Origin: Halanaerobiales bacterium
Lineage (GTDB): Bacteria > Bacillota_F > Halanaerobiia > DY22613
Assembly: GCA_023128035.1 (NCBI GenBank)
Contig: JAGMES010000199.1
Location: forward strand, 1 to 7,232
DNA length: 7,232 nt
Reading direction: 5' to 3'
Shown here piece after piece: positions 1 to 4,897 of the stretch (position 1 is the stretch's first letter; each line of letters starts with the position of its first letter). The notes under the pieces were generated by a model that saw nothing but the letters and a program-made list of their open reading frames with translations, searched no databases and was not told where the DNA came from. Both the position numbers and the translations under genes were made by a program.

Positions 1-86
1 CCATTTTTATTTTAAAGATTCATATATAGTAATCAAGAACCCCATCCTTCCTTCATTCTTCTATCAAATCCTAATTCTCTTTCCAG

Positions 87-278
87 TTATCTCGTTTCAC
101 ATTCATCTAAAAAGGCATCTTCACATTCACTACTGCAAAATAGTTCTTCATCACTGTTGAATATTTCCATTCTCCGCTCGTGTGCTTCATCATTTTTTGT
201 TATGATCCCCTCTTCATTAATAATATAATCTTCTTTAGGGAAGTCAGCAAATCTTGAGTGACACATTGGACATATCAT
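87..278 (-). CDS. Small zinc-finger protein (63 aa)
   Basis: This short protein has four cysteines placed as a treble-clef zinc finger: CPMC at residues 3-6 and FCSSEC at 47-52, followed by an EDAF segment. The FCSxxC-xxx-F ending resembles TRASH/MYM-type fingers, which bind a metal and often mediate protein or nucleic-acid contacts. The middle (residues 14-45) is strongly acidic. The start codon overlaps the stop of the preceding 55-aa gene as ATGA, with an AAGGAAG SD about nine bases upstream, so the two are probably translationally coupled. It ends in TAA. The same frame then stays open for 17 more codons with protein-like content before TGA, which may be chance. Zinc binding is inferred from cysteine spacing; the function is unknown. 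Confidence 0.8.
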   Translation of the reverse strand: MICPMCHSRFADFPKEDYIINEEGIITKNDEAHERRMEIFNSDEELFCSSECEDAFLDECETR

Positions 279-442
279 TTTATTTTCTTCCTTCTTGATT
301 TAAGTAGAACTTTTACAGCTTCTAACTTTTCTTTTTCCAAATCACTATTAAACATGCTCATAAACTCTAAAGCTTTTTTCATGTTTTCTAATTCCCAAGT
401 TGCTCTGTCGCCCAAGATTTCTAGCGCTTCGTATTCATTCAT
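275..442 (-). CDS. Hypothetical charged helical peptide (55 aa)
   Basis: An ORF of 55 codons beginning MNEYEALEILGDRATW and ending in a basic tail (KSRRKKIK). It has a heptad-like alternation of hydrophobic and charged residues (residues 15-50), consistent with one or two amphipathic helices and no membrane segment. The ATG lies four bases after the stop of the acidic 91-aa gene, whose last codons contain its GAGGAT SD. Its TGA overlaps the ATG of the zinc-finger gene. Both junctions are the tight coupling seen across the module, which is the main reason to believe so short an ORF. No family is recognised. Confidence 0.7.
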   Translation of the reverse strand: MNEYEALEILGDRATWELENMKKALEFMSMFNSDLEKEKLEAVKVLLKSRRKKIK

Positions 443-446
443 ATTC

Positions 447-722
447 CTAATCCTCTATTGTTTTTCCTATGAAAATATCTTCATTATCAAAATCTACCCA
501 CAGACCACGCTTTTCTGCTTCATCTATCAATTGTTCAAGCCATTCACTATCTCTCTCTACATCATCTTCTGTTTGATTAGTAGTCCAAAACGCATAGAAT
601 TTCCCGCTTGGTGTTAATCCATATACATTCCCTAACCAAGTTCTCTTTTCCCCATCCTCTACTTCCGCTTCATCAATTTCATCTTCTATATCTATCCAAT
701 CCAAATCCGCTACCTCTATCAT
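447..722 (-). CDS. Highly acidic phage/plasmid-type protein (91 aa)
   Basis: About a third of the residues are Asp or Glu (29 of 91 by hand count) against about seven Lys/Arg, giving a net charge near -22. The N-terminal 25 residues are almost solid acid. A central block at residues 28-46 (TWLGNVYGLTPSGKFYAFW) is followed by an acidic helical region (52-70) and GLWVDF (73-78). The LTPSGKFY core is reminiscent of small uncharacterised proteins in phages and plasmids, recalled by pattern rather than search. SD AAGGAG stands eight bases before the ATG, which overlaps the stop of the 68-aa gene as ATGA. Extreme acidity is a trait of DNA mimics and some anti-restriction proteins, but that role is only a possibility here. 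Confidence 0.85.
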   Translation of the reverse strand: MIEVADLDWIDIEDEIDEAEVEDGEKRTWLGNVYGLTPSGKFYAFWTTNQTEDDVERDSEWLEQLIDEAEKRGLWVDFDNEDIFIGKTIED

Positions 723-925
723 TTTTTCGTCTCCTTTTCTTTCACTTCTAATAATTTTAGCATTGCTTCCCGTTCAACAGTAGCATCCAATCCTTGTTTT
801 TTAAGATTAAAAATTCTTATTTTAATGTCCCGTTCTCCGATCAAAAAACTATCTGCATATTCATCTCTCAATCTTATTACAAGCTTACCAAATTCTGAAT
901 ATTCTATTCCTATAAATTCAGTCAT
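719..925 (-). CDS. Hypothetical small protein (68 aa)
   Basis: A 68-aa protein that appears to combine a short beta-rich N-terminal part (FIGIEYSEFGKLVIRLRD) with a charged C-terminal helix ending in KEKETKK. It has no cysteines, signal peptide or membrane segment. The start is supported by the SD AAAGGAGATG and lies inside the last codons of the 47-aa gene upstream (8-base overlap). Its stop overlaps the start of the acidic gene. No family is recognised; it could be a small structural or adaptor protein of the element. Confidence 0.75.
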   Translation of the reverse strand: MTEFIGIEYSEFGKLVIRLRDEYADSFLIGERDIKIRIFNLKKQGLDATVEREAMLKLLEVKEKETKK

Positions 926-1061
926 TACTCATCTCCTTTATCATGGTTTTTATCCGCTCTCGCTTCTTATTAAGGAGAGCGATTCTAACTCTATCCATAA
1001 CTGTTATGAAAAGCAGATTACTAAAATCTGTTCCATAATATGTGCCACAATCATCTTCCAT
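918..1061 (-). CDS. Hypothetical basic small protein (47 aa)
   Basis: A 47-codon ORF beginning MEDDCGTYYG, with a hydrophobic stretch (residues 16-21 and 26-30) and a basic helical tail (NKKRERIK). The start is supported by AAGGAG nine bases upstream, overlapping the stop codon of the 45-aa gene before it. An earlier ATG between SD and start opens a frame that stops after five codons, so the second ATG is chosen. The 3' end overlaps the start of the 68-aa gene by eight bases. It may be a small membrane-associated or nucleic-acid-associated peptide; the sequence does not decide. Confidence 0.6.
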   Translation of the reverse strand: MEDDCGTYYGTDFSNLLFITVMDRVRIALLNKKRERIKTMIKEMSND

Positions 1062-1074
1062 TTTTCATCACTCC

Positions 1075-1212
1075 TTATATCCCAGACAGCTCAAAATATC
1101 TTTCCCAATCCCTCTCATCTAAAGCTTTCATGCAAGCTTTTCTATTTTCTACTCTCTTGTTATATCTCTCTTCACATTCCTTTACAAATGTCTTTGCCGC
1201 TTCTTCACTCAT
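1075..1212 (-). CDS. Hypothetical charged peptide (45 aa)
   Basis: A 45-codon ORF (starts MSEEAAKTFVKECEERYNKR) rich in Glu, Lys and Arg, predicted to be mostly helical. It has two cysteines (residues 13 and 27) and an aromatic C-terminal part (DWERYFEL). It is the first gene of its group. A GGGGTG SD lies about 11 bases before the ATG, and one copy of the shared TATAAT-containing motif lies 40 bases upstream. The stop codon TAA merges with the SD of the following gene, which indicates cotranscription. No family is recognised. Confidence 0.65.
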   Translation of the reverse strand: MSEEAAKTFVKECEERYNKRVENRKACMKALDERDWERYFELSGI

Positions 1213-1251
1213 TTTTTTTATTACACCCCTAATTTATTTTGTGATATTTTG

Positions 1252-1265
1252 GATTATAAGATTTC
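1252..1265 (-). promoter_or_regulatory. Shared promoter-like motif, copy 1
   Basis: On the minus strand this reads GAAATCTTATAATC, with a perfect TATAAT box 40 bases upstream of the 45-aa gene start. It overlaps the stop codon of the DUF7007 gene. Three near-identical copies occur elsewhere in the module at the same distance from start codons. No convincing -35 hexamer is seen upstream. Confidence 0.55.
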
Positions 1266-1814
1266 TTTCAGAACTTCGCATTCACTTAATAACGGTATTT
1301 CCATATTAGTTTTATGATAACTATCTTTTGTGACGTGATAACGCTTATTATTTGCTGTGCATACTTCTATTACATCTGGTATTTTAGTATGCCAATCTCC
1401 ATATGCTGCTACAATCAAATCAGGATGGTTTTCCTTTCTCATTTGAGATTCTAATTTCCGTTCTTTATACTTTTTATAAGCTTCCGGTTCTGGAGGGAAA
1501 TTGCGTTCCTCTAAATAATCAGCATTCCAATAGGATAGAGTTTTCAATACGGATTGCATAGGATTCTTGTTATTTTTAAGTATTAAATTTAAATATTGTA
1601 GAAGTTCAAATGCTGGAATTGCCCAATCGCAATCTTCTTCATAACAATAGTAATTATTATATTTAATTGCTCGTTTTAATGCTCCGGGTGTTAATTCTTT
1701 ATCCTTTACAAACTTTTCCGTGAGCATAAATCCTCCATGCCCTGCTGTGGATACTGAAACAAATCCCCTATCAAATTTTATTACTTCTTGGCTTACGCCC
1801 CATGGTGTGTTCAT
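1254..1814 (-). CDS. DUF7007 domain protein (186 aa)
   Basis: The N-terminus matches the DUF7007 pattern found in phage, plasmid and integrative-element proteins: TPWG at residues 3-6, a Gln at position 9, FVSVSTAGHGGF at 18-29, and an EEDCDWAIP segment at 59-67. A second conserved-looking block, HPDLIVAAYGDWHT, lies at 130-143, followed by VIEVCTANNKRYHVT. No catalytic mechanism is established for the family, so the role is unknown. A DNA- or nucleotide-related accessory function is only a guess from its usual neighbours. The start is supported by AGGAAGT before a run of A and by a copy of the shared promoter-like motif 38 bases upstream. It follows the JAB gene by 20 bases. The length suggests an intact gene. 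Confidence 0.85.
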   Translation of the reverse strand: MNTPWGVSQEVIKFDRGFVSVSTAGHGGFMLTEKFVKDKELTPGALKRAIKYNNYYCYEEDCDWAIPAFELLQYLNLILKNNKNPMQSVLKTLSYWNADYLEERNFPPEPEAYKKYKERKLESQMRKENHPDLIVAAYGDWHTKIPDVIEVCTANNKRYHVTKDSYHKTNMEIPLLSECEVLKEIL

Positions 1815-1834
1815 TTTTTTTTACTTCCTATTTA

Positions 1835-2305
1835 TTAAATTCCTATTTTCTGATTATAGGATTCCTCTTCCCAAAAAATTGGATTCATCTCTCCTTGGCA
1901 TAACCGTCTGTTATATTGAAAAGACCATATGAATCTCTCTGAAAAAATTATAAAGTCTCTTAATCTTACACCTCTTGATTTATTCTTAAGCAGCTCTCCC
2001 AAAAATAACTCGTCATCTGTAGAAGGCTTACTGCTACCAGCAGGATGATTGTGAATTAAAGTATAAGCTACTGCACCATCCGCTTTCACTCTGTTTATCA
2101 CTTCTGATATTGATATATCAATATTTTTTTTACCACCTTTGATTTTTGTAATCCTTAAAATATCATTACCCTTAAACGTTATAATCCAGAGATATTCTAA
2201 ACTGTGATTTCGAGTTTTTGAGATACCCAAGAGTAATCTTATAAGAGATCCTTTTTTTAATTTACTTCTACTTTCCCAATCATTATCACTTAATTGTATT
2301 TTCAT
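1835..2305 (-). CDS. RadC-like JAB/MPN metalloprotein (156 aa)
   Basis: The motif HNHPAGSSKPSTDD at residues 85-98 is the JAMM signature H-x-H-x7-S-x2-D (His85, His87, Ser95, Asp98) in the form seen in RadC proteins. It follows a helix resembling the RadC segment before the motif (ISEVINRVKADGAVAYTLI) and precedes the usual continuation (VRLRDFIIF). Metal-binding residues are intact, so hydrolase-type activity is possible, although the biochemical role of RadC proteins is unsettled. At 156 aa it lacks the N-terminal helix-hairpin-helix part of full RadC, a short form common on mobile elements. The N-terminal 35 residues are basic. A modest AGGA SD sits about ten bases upstream of the ATG. The last codons contain a copy of the shared promoter-like motif serving the next gene. 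Confidence 0.88.
   Translation of the reverse strand: MKIQLSDNDWESRSKLKKGSLIRLLLGISKTRNHSLEYLWIITFKGNDILRITKIKGGKKNIDISISEVINRVKADGAVAYTLIHNHPAGSSKPSTDDELFLGELLKNKSRGVRLRDFIIFSERFIWSFQYNRRLCQGEMNPIFWEEESYNQKIGI
1852..1865 (-). promoter_or_regulatory. Shared promoter-like motif, copy 2
   Basis: The minus strand reads GGAATCCTATAATC with a perfect TATAAT, 38 bases upstream of the DUF7007 start. It lies inside the 3' end of the JAB gene, so it would be an internal promoter. It shares AATCYTATAATC and a purine-rich upstream run with the copies at 1252 and 3607. Confidence 0.55.
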
Positions 2306-2329
2306 TTTTTAGTGTCCTAACTATATCGT

Positions 2330-2352
2330 AATCATTAATAATCATAAATCAT
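2330..2352. repeat. Triple AATCAT repeat between SLOG and JAB genes
   Basis: AATCAT occurs three times on the plus strand (2330-2335, 2340-2345, 2347-2352) across the junction where the SLOG gene ends and the leader of the JAB gene begins. It could be a small operator or simple AT-rich repetition. The minus-strand TATAGT nearby (about 2320-2325) could act as a -10 box for the JAB gene, but is weaker than the shared motif elsewhere. Confidence 0.3.
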
Positions 2353-2752
2353 ATTCAAAGATTTTAATGTGTTGTATATCTTTTGCCATTTTAATCTCTC
2401 TTATACTTTGTTTGCCACCACCTATTCTTATTAAAATATTCAATGATTCCAAGAAAACTTTGCTCTCATCACCCCAATCAACACCGATTATTATAGTTCT
2501 ATTTACTGGAAAACAGAGATAATCAAAAGCTTTATCACATGCTATTCCTTCAGTTTGCCATCCTTTCTTAACCGCTTCTCGATATGCTAAAGCAGGAATA
2601 CCTAAATCAGTTAGACCCAAAACAACAGTTTTCCATGTATGTATATATTGCTTATCAATAAAATCAAATACTCTCTTAATGTATTTTCTTGCTTTCCTCT
2701 TATTGAATCGCTGTGCTGAGTATCCTATAATACCAATTCTTAGATTGTTCAT
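2342..2752 (-). CDS. SLOG-family Rossmann nucleotide-binding protein (136 aa)
   Basis: The protein follows the SLOG layout (relatives of DprA, LOG and TIGR00725 proteins). It has an initial strand LRIGIIGYS (4-12), then VVLGLTDLGIPALAYREAVKKG (43-64), a WGDES turn (93-97), and the diagnostic LIRIGGGKQS (107-116), where the GGG-x-x-S loop contacts a nucleotide or phosphate. It is a compact single domain without membrane parts, so a cytoplasmic nucleotide- or nucleotide-derivative-binding role is expected. SLOG proteins include cytokinin-type phosphoribohydrolases and sensors or effectors in bacterial conflict systems; which applies here is not visible. The start is chosen at MNNLRIG with GGTGG upstream. 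It lies 27 bases after the stop of the preceding gene and directly before the JAB gene. Confidence 0.88.
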   Translation of the reverse strand: MNNLRIGIIGYSAQRFNKRKARKYIKRVFDFIDKQYIHTWKTVVLGLTDLGIPALAYREAVKKGWQTEGIACDKAFDYLCFPVNRTIIIGVDWGDESKVFLESLNILIRIGGGKQSIREIKMAKDIQHIKIFEYDL

Positions 2753-2779
2753 CCTATCTTACCACCACTTCATAAAGAA

Positions 2780-3133
2780 TCAGTGTCCTCTTGTATTTAT
2801 ACCAACTAAATAATGCTCATCATCAAAATCGTTAATCATATATCCTCTCCACTTACCTTCAGACCAAATCCTTATAGCCACTTCATATTGACCACCTTTT
2901 ATGGGTTCGATTGTGAGAGTTTCAAATTCTGGATAAAGAAATCCATTTTTCAAACGCTTTTGTGCAGCAGGAATCTTTATGTCATAACCTTTGGAAAAAT
3001 CATCATCAAATTTAATTTCTTTTAAGCCATGCTTTGCTATCCAAATAAAACCAATTTCTGGCTCATCAAAATAATCTCCGCCTCTAAAGAAAGAATCAAT
3101 TACTATTCTAATGCTTTCTTCTCTTGTCATCAT
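2780..3133 (-). CDS. Hypothetical protein (117 aa)
   Basis: A soluble 117-aa protein starting MMTREESIRI. A predicted helix (residues 3-15) leads into mixed strands, with several aromatic-rich segments (FIWIAKHG, YEVAIRIWSEGKWRGYMI) and an acidic loop (DFDDEHY). It ends NTRGH. No cysteines, signal peptide or membrane helix are seen. A strong GAGGAAGT SD lies just upstream inside the end of the 61-aa gene. Either of the two adjacent ATGs could be used; the second has slightly better spacing. No family is recognised. Its place next to a winged-helix-like protein and the SLOG/JAB pair fits an accessory role in the same transcription unit. Confidence 0.8.
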   Translation of the reverse strand: MMTREESIRIVIDSFFRGGDYFDEPEIGFIWIAKHGLKEIKFDDDFSKGYDIKIPAAQKRLKNGFLYPEFETLTIEPIKGGQYEVAIRIWSEGKWRGYMINDFDDEHYLVGINTRGH

Positions 3134-3135
3134 TT

Positions 3136-3321
3136 TTACTTCCTCATATCACTTAAATCAAAAGGTGAATATACCGGATATTTTCTTAATAAAGCGTTAA
3201 TCTTCTTAAATTCCTTTAAATTGCCTTCTACTCCTGTAATACCCTTAAATACATTCACATCCTGAGGAGAGATTACCCAAGCTAAAATTAGCATCATAAA
3301 CTTTCCTGCTCTTACTATCAT
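3136..3321 (-). CDS. Hypothetical small protein (61 aa)
   Basis: A 61-aa protein with a hydrophobic N-terminal stretch (FMMLILAWVIS, residues 8-18) and then a soluble helical part (NLKEFKKINALLRKYPVY). The stretch is short for a full membrane helix, so it may be a buried core, signal-like or peripheral segment. The ATG overlaps the stop of the winged-helix-like gene (ATGA), giving translational coupling and making a strong SD unnecessary. Downstream Met9 or Met10 are alternative starts. Its last codons carry the SD of the following gene. No family is recognised. Confidence 0.7.
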   Translation of the reverse strand: MIVRAGKFMMLILAWVISPQDVNVFKGITGVEGNLKEFKKINALLRKYPVYSPFDLSDMRK

Positions 3322-3572
3322 TTTTTATATTTCCACTCTACTGCTTCAAACCCCTCTGCTGTAACCCAACAACAATCTCCGTCTGTCCCAGCGAGTCCTT
3401 TTTTTATTAAAGAAGACATAACATCACTAAAAATCTTAGTCTCTCCTACATCATAAGAAACACTGAATACCCAAACAGGCTGATTTACCGTTGCTTTCCC
3501 ATAAAAATCATGGTATTCATTATCTACTATTGCAAGAAGCACTTTTCGCTCTAATTTCGTTATGTTTACCAT
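3318..3572 (-). CDS. Winged-helix-like small protein (84 aa)
   Basis: The pattern fits a small winged helix: helix 1 LERKVLLAIVDNEY (7-20), a loop containing PVWVFSV (32-38), a putative recognition region around FSDVMSSLIKKGL (48-60), and a wing CCWVTAEGFEAVEW (67-80). The SLIKKGL...VTxEG arrangement is common in small phage and plasmid proteins related to MarR/PadR-type DNA-binding folds. It may regulate the element's own genes or act as a small DNA-binding adaptor. The SD AGGGG precedes the ATG, with a copy of the shared promoter-like motif 35 bases upstream. It heads the gene group that runs into the SLOG and JAB genes. The fold is inferred from pattern only. Confidence 0.78.
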   Translation of the reverse strand: MVNITKLERKVLLAIVDNEYHDFYGKATVNQPVWVFSVSYDVGETKIFSDVMSSLIKKGLAGTDGDCCWVTAEGFEAVEWKYKK

Positions 3573-3606
3573 TTTTACCCCTTTATTTTTGTGCCTATCA
3601 AATTCA

Positions 3607-3620
3607 GATTATAGGATTCT
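3607..3620 (-). promoter_or_regulatory. Shared promoter-like motif, copy 3
   Basis: The minus strand reads AGAATCCTATAATC with a perfect TATAAT, 35 bases upstream of the winged-helix-like gene. A TTGATG sixteen bases further upstream could serve as a -35 box (four of six matches to the bacterial consensus). It is the best-formed promoter of the four copies. Confidence 0.6.
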
Positions 3621-3631
3621 TCACAAATTCA

Positions 3632-3862
3632 TCAACAATAATTATTACTTCTTTTTCTAACAACATTATATTTAAAATGACTGTCGTTAAAAAAACTATC
3701 ATCTAACAATCGTGCTATTTTTAAAGTACAATCTTTATCTCCGATTTTAACTTCATGTATCAAATCTCCTTCCATCTCGTGTGTGTGCTCACTTAAACAA
3801 CTACTAAAAATTACTTCTCTTTCAATCTGCTCTTTACTTAATTTTTTGTATATTTTCTTCAT
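3632..3862 (-). CDS. Hypothetical protein, first gene of left module (76 aa)
   Basis: A 76-aa protein with a basic N-terminus (MKKIYKKLSKEQIER), a His/Glu-rich middle (SEHTHEMEGDLIHEV) and a basic C-terminus. Three cysteines (residues 22, 45 and 76) do not form a recognisable finger. It has the strongest ribosome binding site of the window (AAGGAGGTAAT, good spacing) and follows the gene-poor region, so it is the promoter-proximal gene of the left module. A seven-T run lies in its 3' third. Past that run the +1 frame is open to 3604 and reads like a protein end, so a single-base indel or slippage would change the C-terminus. No family is recognised. Confidence 0.75.
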   Translation of the reverse strand: MKKIYKKLSKEQIEREVIFSSCLSEHTHEMEGDLIHEVKIGDKDCTLKIARLLDDSFFNDSHFKYNVVRKRSNNYC

Positions 3863-3897
3863 TTTTTATTACCTCCTTAATTTACTACCTTTTATTT

Positions 3898-3951
3898 TTA
3901 GATTAAAAGATTCTCCTTAACCTTTTTACCCCCTCTGCACTTCTTAATCAT
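3898..3951 (-). CDS. Possible leader peptide ORF (17 aa)
   Basis: A 17-codon ORF (MIKKCRGGKKVKENLLI) in the leader of the left module, lying 35 bases before the first gene. A TATAAT stands only eight bases before its ATG, so translation would have to be leaderless or start from another promoter. It has no SD. Its 3' end contains copy 4 of the shared motif. It could be a basic leader peptide or an accident of a purine-rich regulatory stretch. Confidence 0.2.
   Translation of the reverse strand: MIKKCRGGKKVKENLLI
3901..3914 (-). promoter_or_regulatory. Shared promoter-like motif, copy 4
   Basis: The minus strand reads AGAATCTTTTAATC, with TTTAAT in place of TATAAT, 39 bases upstream of the first left-module gene. 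It is the most diverged of the four copies but keeps the two AATC blocks and the purine-rich upstream run. A second TATAAT lies upstream at 3960-3965 and may share the work. Confidence 0.45.
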
Positions 3952-4052
3952 ATTCAAATATTATATCATATACAATAAAGAACTCTAATAATAGAAGATA
4001 ATATAAAATAATAAAGGAGATAACAGAAGGTATATTAATAGATAATAAACGC

Positions 4053-4208
4053 TTATAGGAGGTATTGCAAAATTAATAGAATACTAAAAGTATAATAGAA
4101 TAATAATAAAAGATATAGTAGAAGTAAAGAATAGAAGTAAAAAAAGTAGAGAAGTAAAAGAAATAGTAGAATAGTTAACATTATTACTTCATGTTTATCA
4201 TACCTCAT
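4053..4208 (-). CDS. Possible small hydrophobic membrane protein (51 aa)
   Basis: A 51-codon ORF that starts with a polar, charged head (MRYDKHEV) and continues as an almost uninterrupted Leu/Phe/Tyr stretch from residue 9 to the end, long enough for one or two membrane helices. It has no SD of its own, but its ATG comes one base after the stop of a 13-aa ORF that has a well-spaced GGAGG. Termination-reinitiation could therefore drive it. Size and hydrophobicity resemble small membrane toxins or holin-like peptides, but pyrimidine-rich low-complexity DNA encodes such residues by default, so it may be an artefact. Confidence 0.3.
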   Translation of the reverse strand: MRYDKHEVIMLTILLFLLLLYFFYFYSLLLLYLLLLFYYTFSILLILQYLL

Positions 4209-4209
4209 T

Positions 4210-4251
4210 TTAAGATTCTAATTTTAGATGCTCTAATAAGTGCGTAATCAT
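4210..4251 (-). CDS. Possible 13-aa leader ORF
   Basis: A minimal ORF (MITHLLEHLKLES) with a GGAGG nine bases before its ATG, the only well-spaced SD-start pair in the gene-poor region. An in-frame ATG three codons earlier touches the SD and is too close to be used. The stop lies one base before the start of the hydrophobic 51-aa ORF, an arrangement typical of translational coupling. A TATAAA at about 4274-4279 upstream could be a -10 box. Confidence 0.25.
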   Translation of the reverse strand: MITHLLEHLKLES

Positions 4252-4389
4252 AGTAAACATCCTCCAGTATTACTTTATAGTGATTTAGTGTTATTGAATT
4301 ACTTTATGGTAAAACAGTATTATTATGTGTTATTGTTCTTTAAACGCTTGTTTAGTATGATATAGGGTAATTCGGGAGGGGGTAATATT

Positions 4390-4465
4390 AAGACATAGGA
4401 TAGGATATAACATTGTCTTATACATTATATTTGATAGCTTAGATAACGTTTTATAGTTATGTCTT
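4390..4465. repeat. Inverted repeat AAGACATA / TATGTCTT
   Basis: AAGACATA (4390-4397) and TATGTCTT (4458-4465) are perfect complements enclosing about 60 bases of AT-rich sequence. They could pair in RNA or act as two protein-binding half sites. In such AT-rich DNA an 8-bp match can arise by chance. Confidence 0.25.
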
Positions 4466-4509
4466 ATTCTTTTATGTTAAAGAATACCCTCCTAGAGAAG
4501 CTTATTGCT

Positions 4510-4555
4510 TATTATTATAATATAATAACATATATAATAATAATAATATTACTAT
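4510..4555. repeat. TAA/TA-rich low-complexity tract
   Basis: A nearly pure A+T tract with repeated ATA and TAA units, followed by a short hairpin (TAGTC at 4561 with GACTA at 4574, centred on AGCGCT). Such tracts are easily unwound and are common in origins. Alone it is not diagnostic. Confidence 0.35.
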
Positions 4556-4822
4556 TAAGCTAGTCAAGCGCTAGACTACTACTACTCTAGATATACGTTT
4601 TATATCGTTTAGAAGAATTGCATTTAAGGTGTGTTAGATACAATGTAACGCATTTTTATTATCTATCTATACTCTACTATTCTAAATGTTTAAACCTTTA
4701 TGAGAATTGAAATTTAGTATCTTAGAGTTAATTTTTATCCTTTGGTATATACTCCTTTATTTGAGATTCTGAGATTGTATAGGCGTTCTTTGTAGGAGCA
4801 TGAAAAGAACTAAAATTACAGG

Positions 4823-4840
4823 GGTATAGTAAACTATACC
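4823..4840 (+). terminator. Near-perfect hairpin GGTATAGT-AA-ACTATACC
   Basis: Eight-base complementary arms (4823-4830 and 4833-4840) separated by two bases and followed on the plus strand by TTTTGAATTTT. This could be a weak plus-strand terminator or a dyad binding site. A tiny plus-strand ORF (ATG at 4800, eight codons) ends inside the first arm. Since no plus-strand gene precedes it, a protein-binding palindrome is a real alternative. Confidence 0.35.
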
Positions 4841-4897
4841 TTTTGAATTTTGCATTTCAATTTTGAATATATCGTTGTTATTTTTAGTTATACGTCT

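Noticed and set aside
1..4. Possible start (ATG) of a gene running off the left edge on the minus strand
   Set aside because: Only four bases are visible and there is no SD upstream, so nothing can be supported.
825..1309. Plus-strand ORFs rich in Ser, Leu, Phe and Ile
   Set aside because: They are antisense shadows of the small minus-strand genes and lack ribosome binding sites.
3680..3695. Programmed -1 frameshift at the seven-T run
   Set aside because: A -1 shift at this run meets TAA at once; only +1 slippage or a one-base deletion leaves an open frame.
4121..4158. GAAGTAAA triplet as a plasmid iteron array
   Set aside because: Only three 8-base copies with uneven spacing (13 and 17), inside low-complexity purine-rich sequence that may be coding on the other strand.
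4330..4425. Minus-strand ORF of 31 codons in the gene-poor region
   Set aside because: No SD and no coupling to another gene; consistent with chance.
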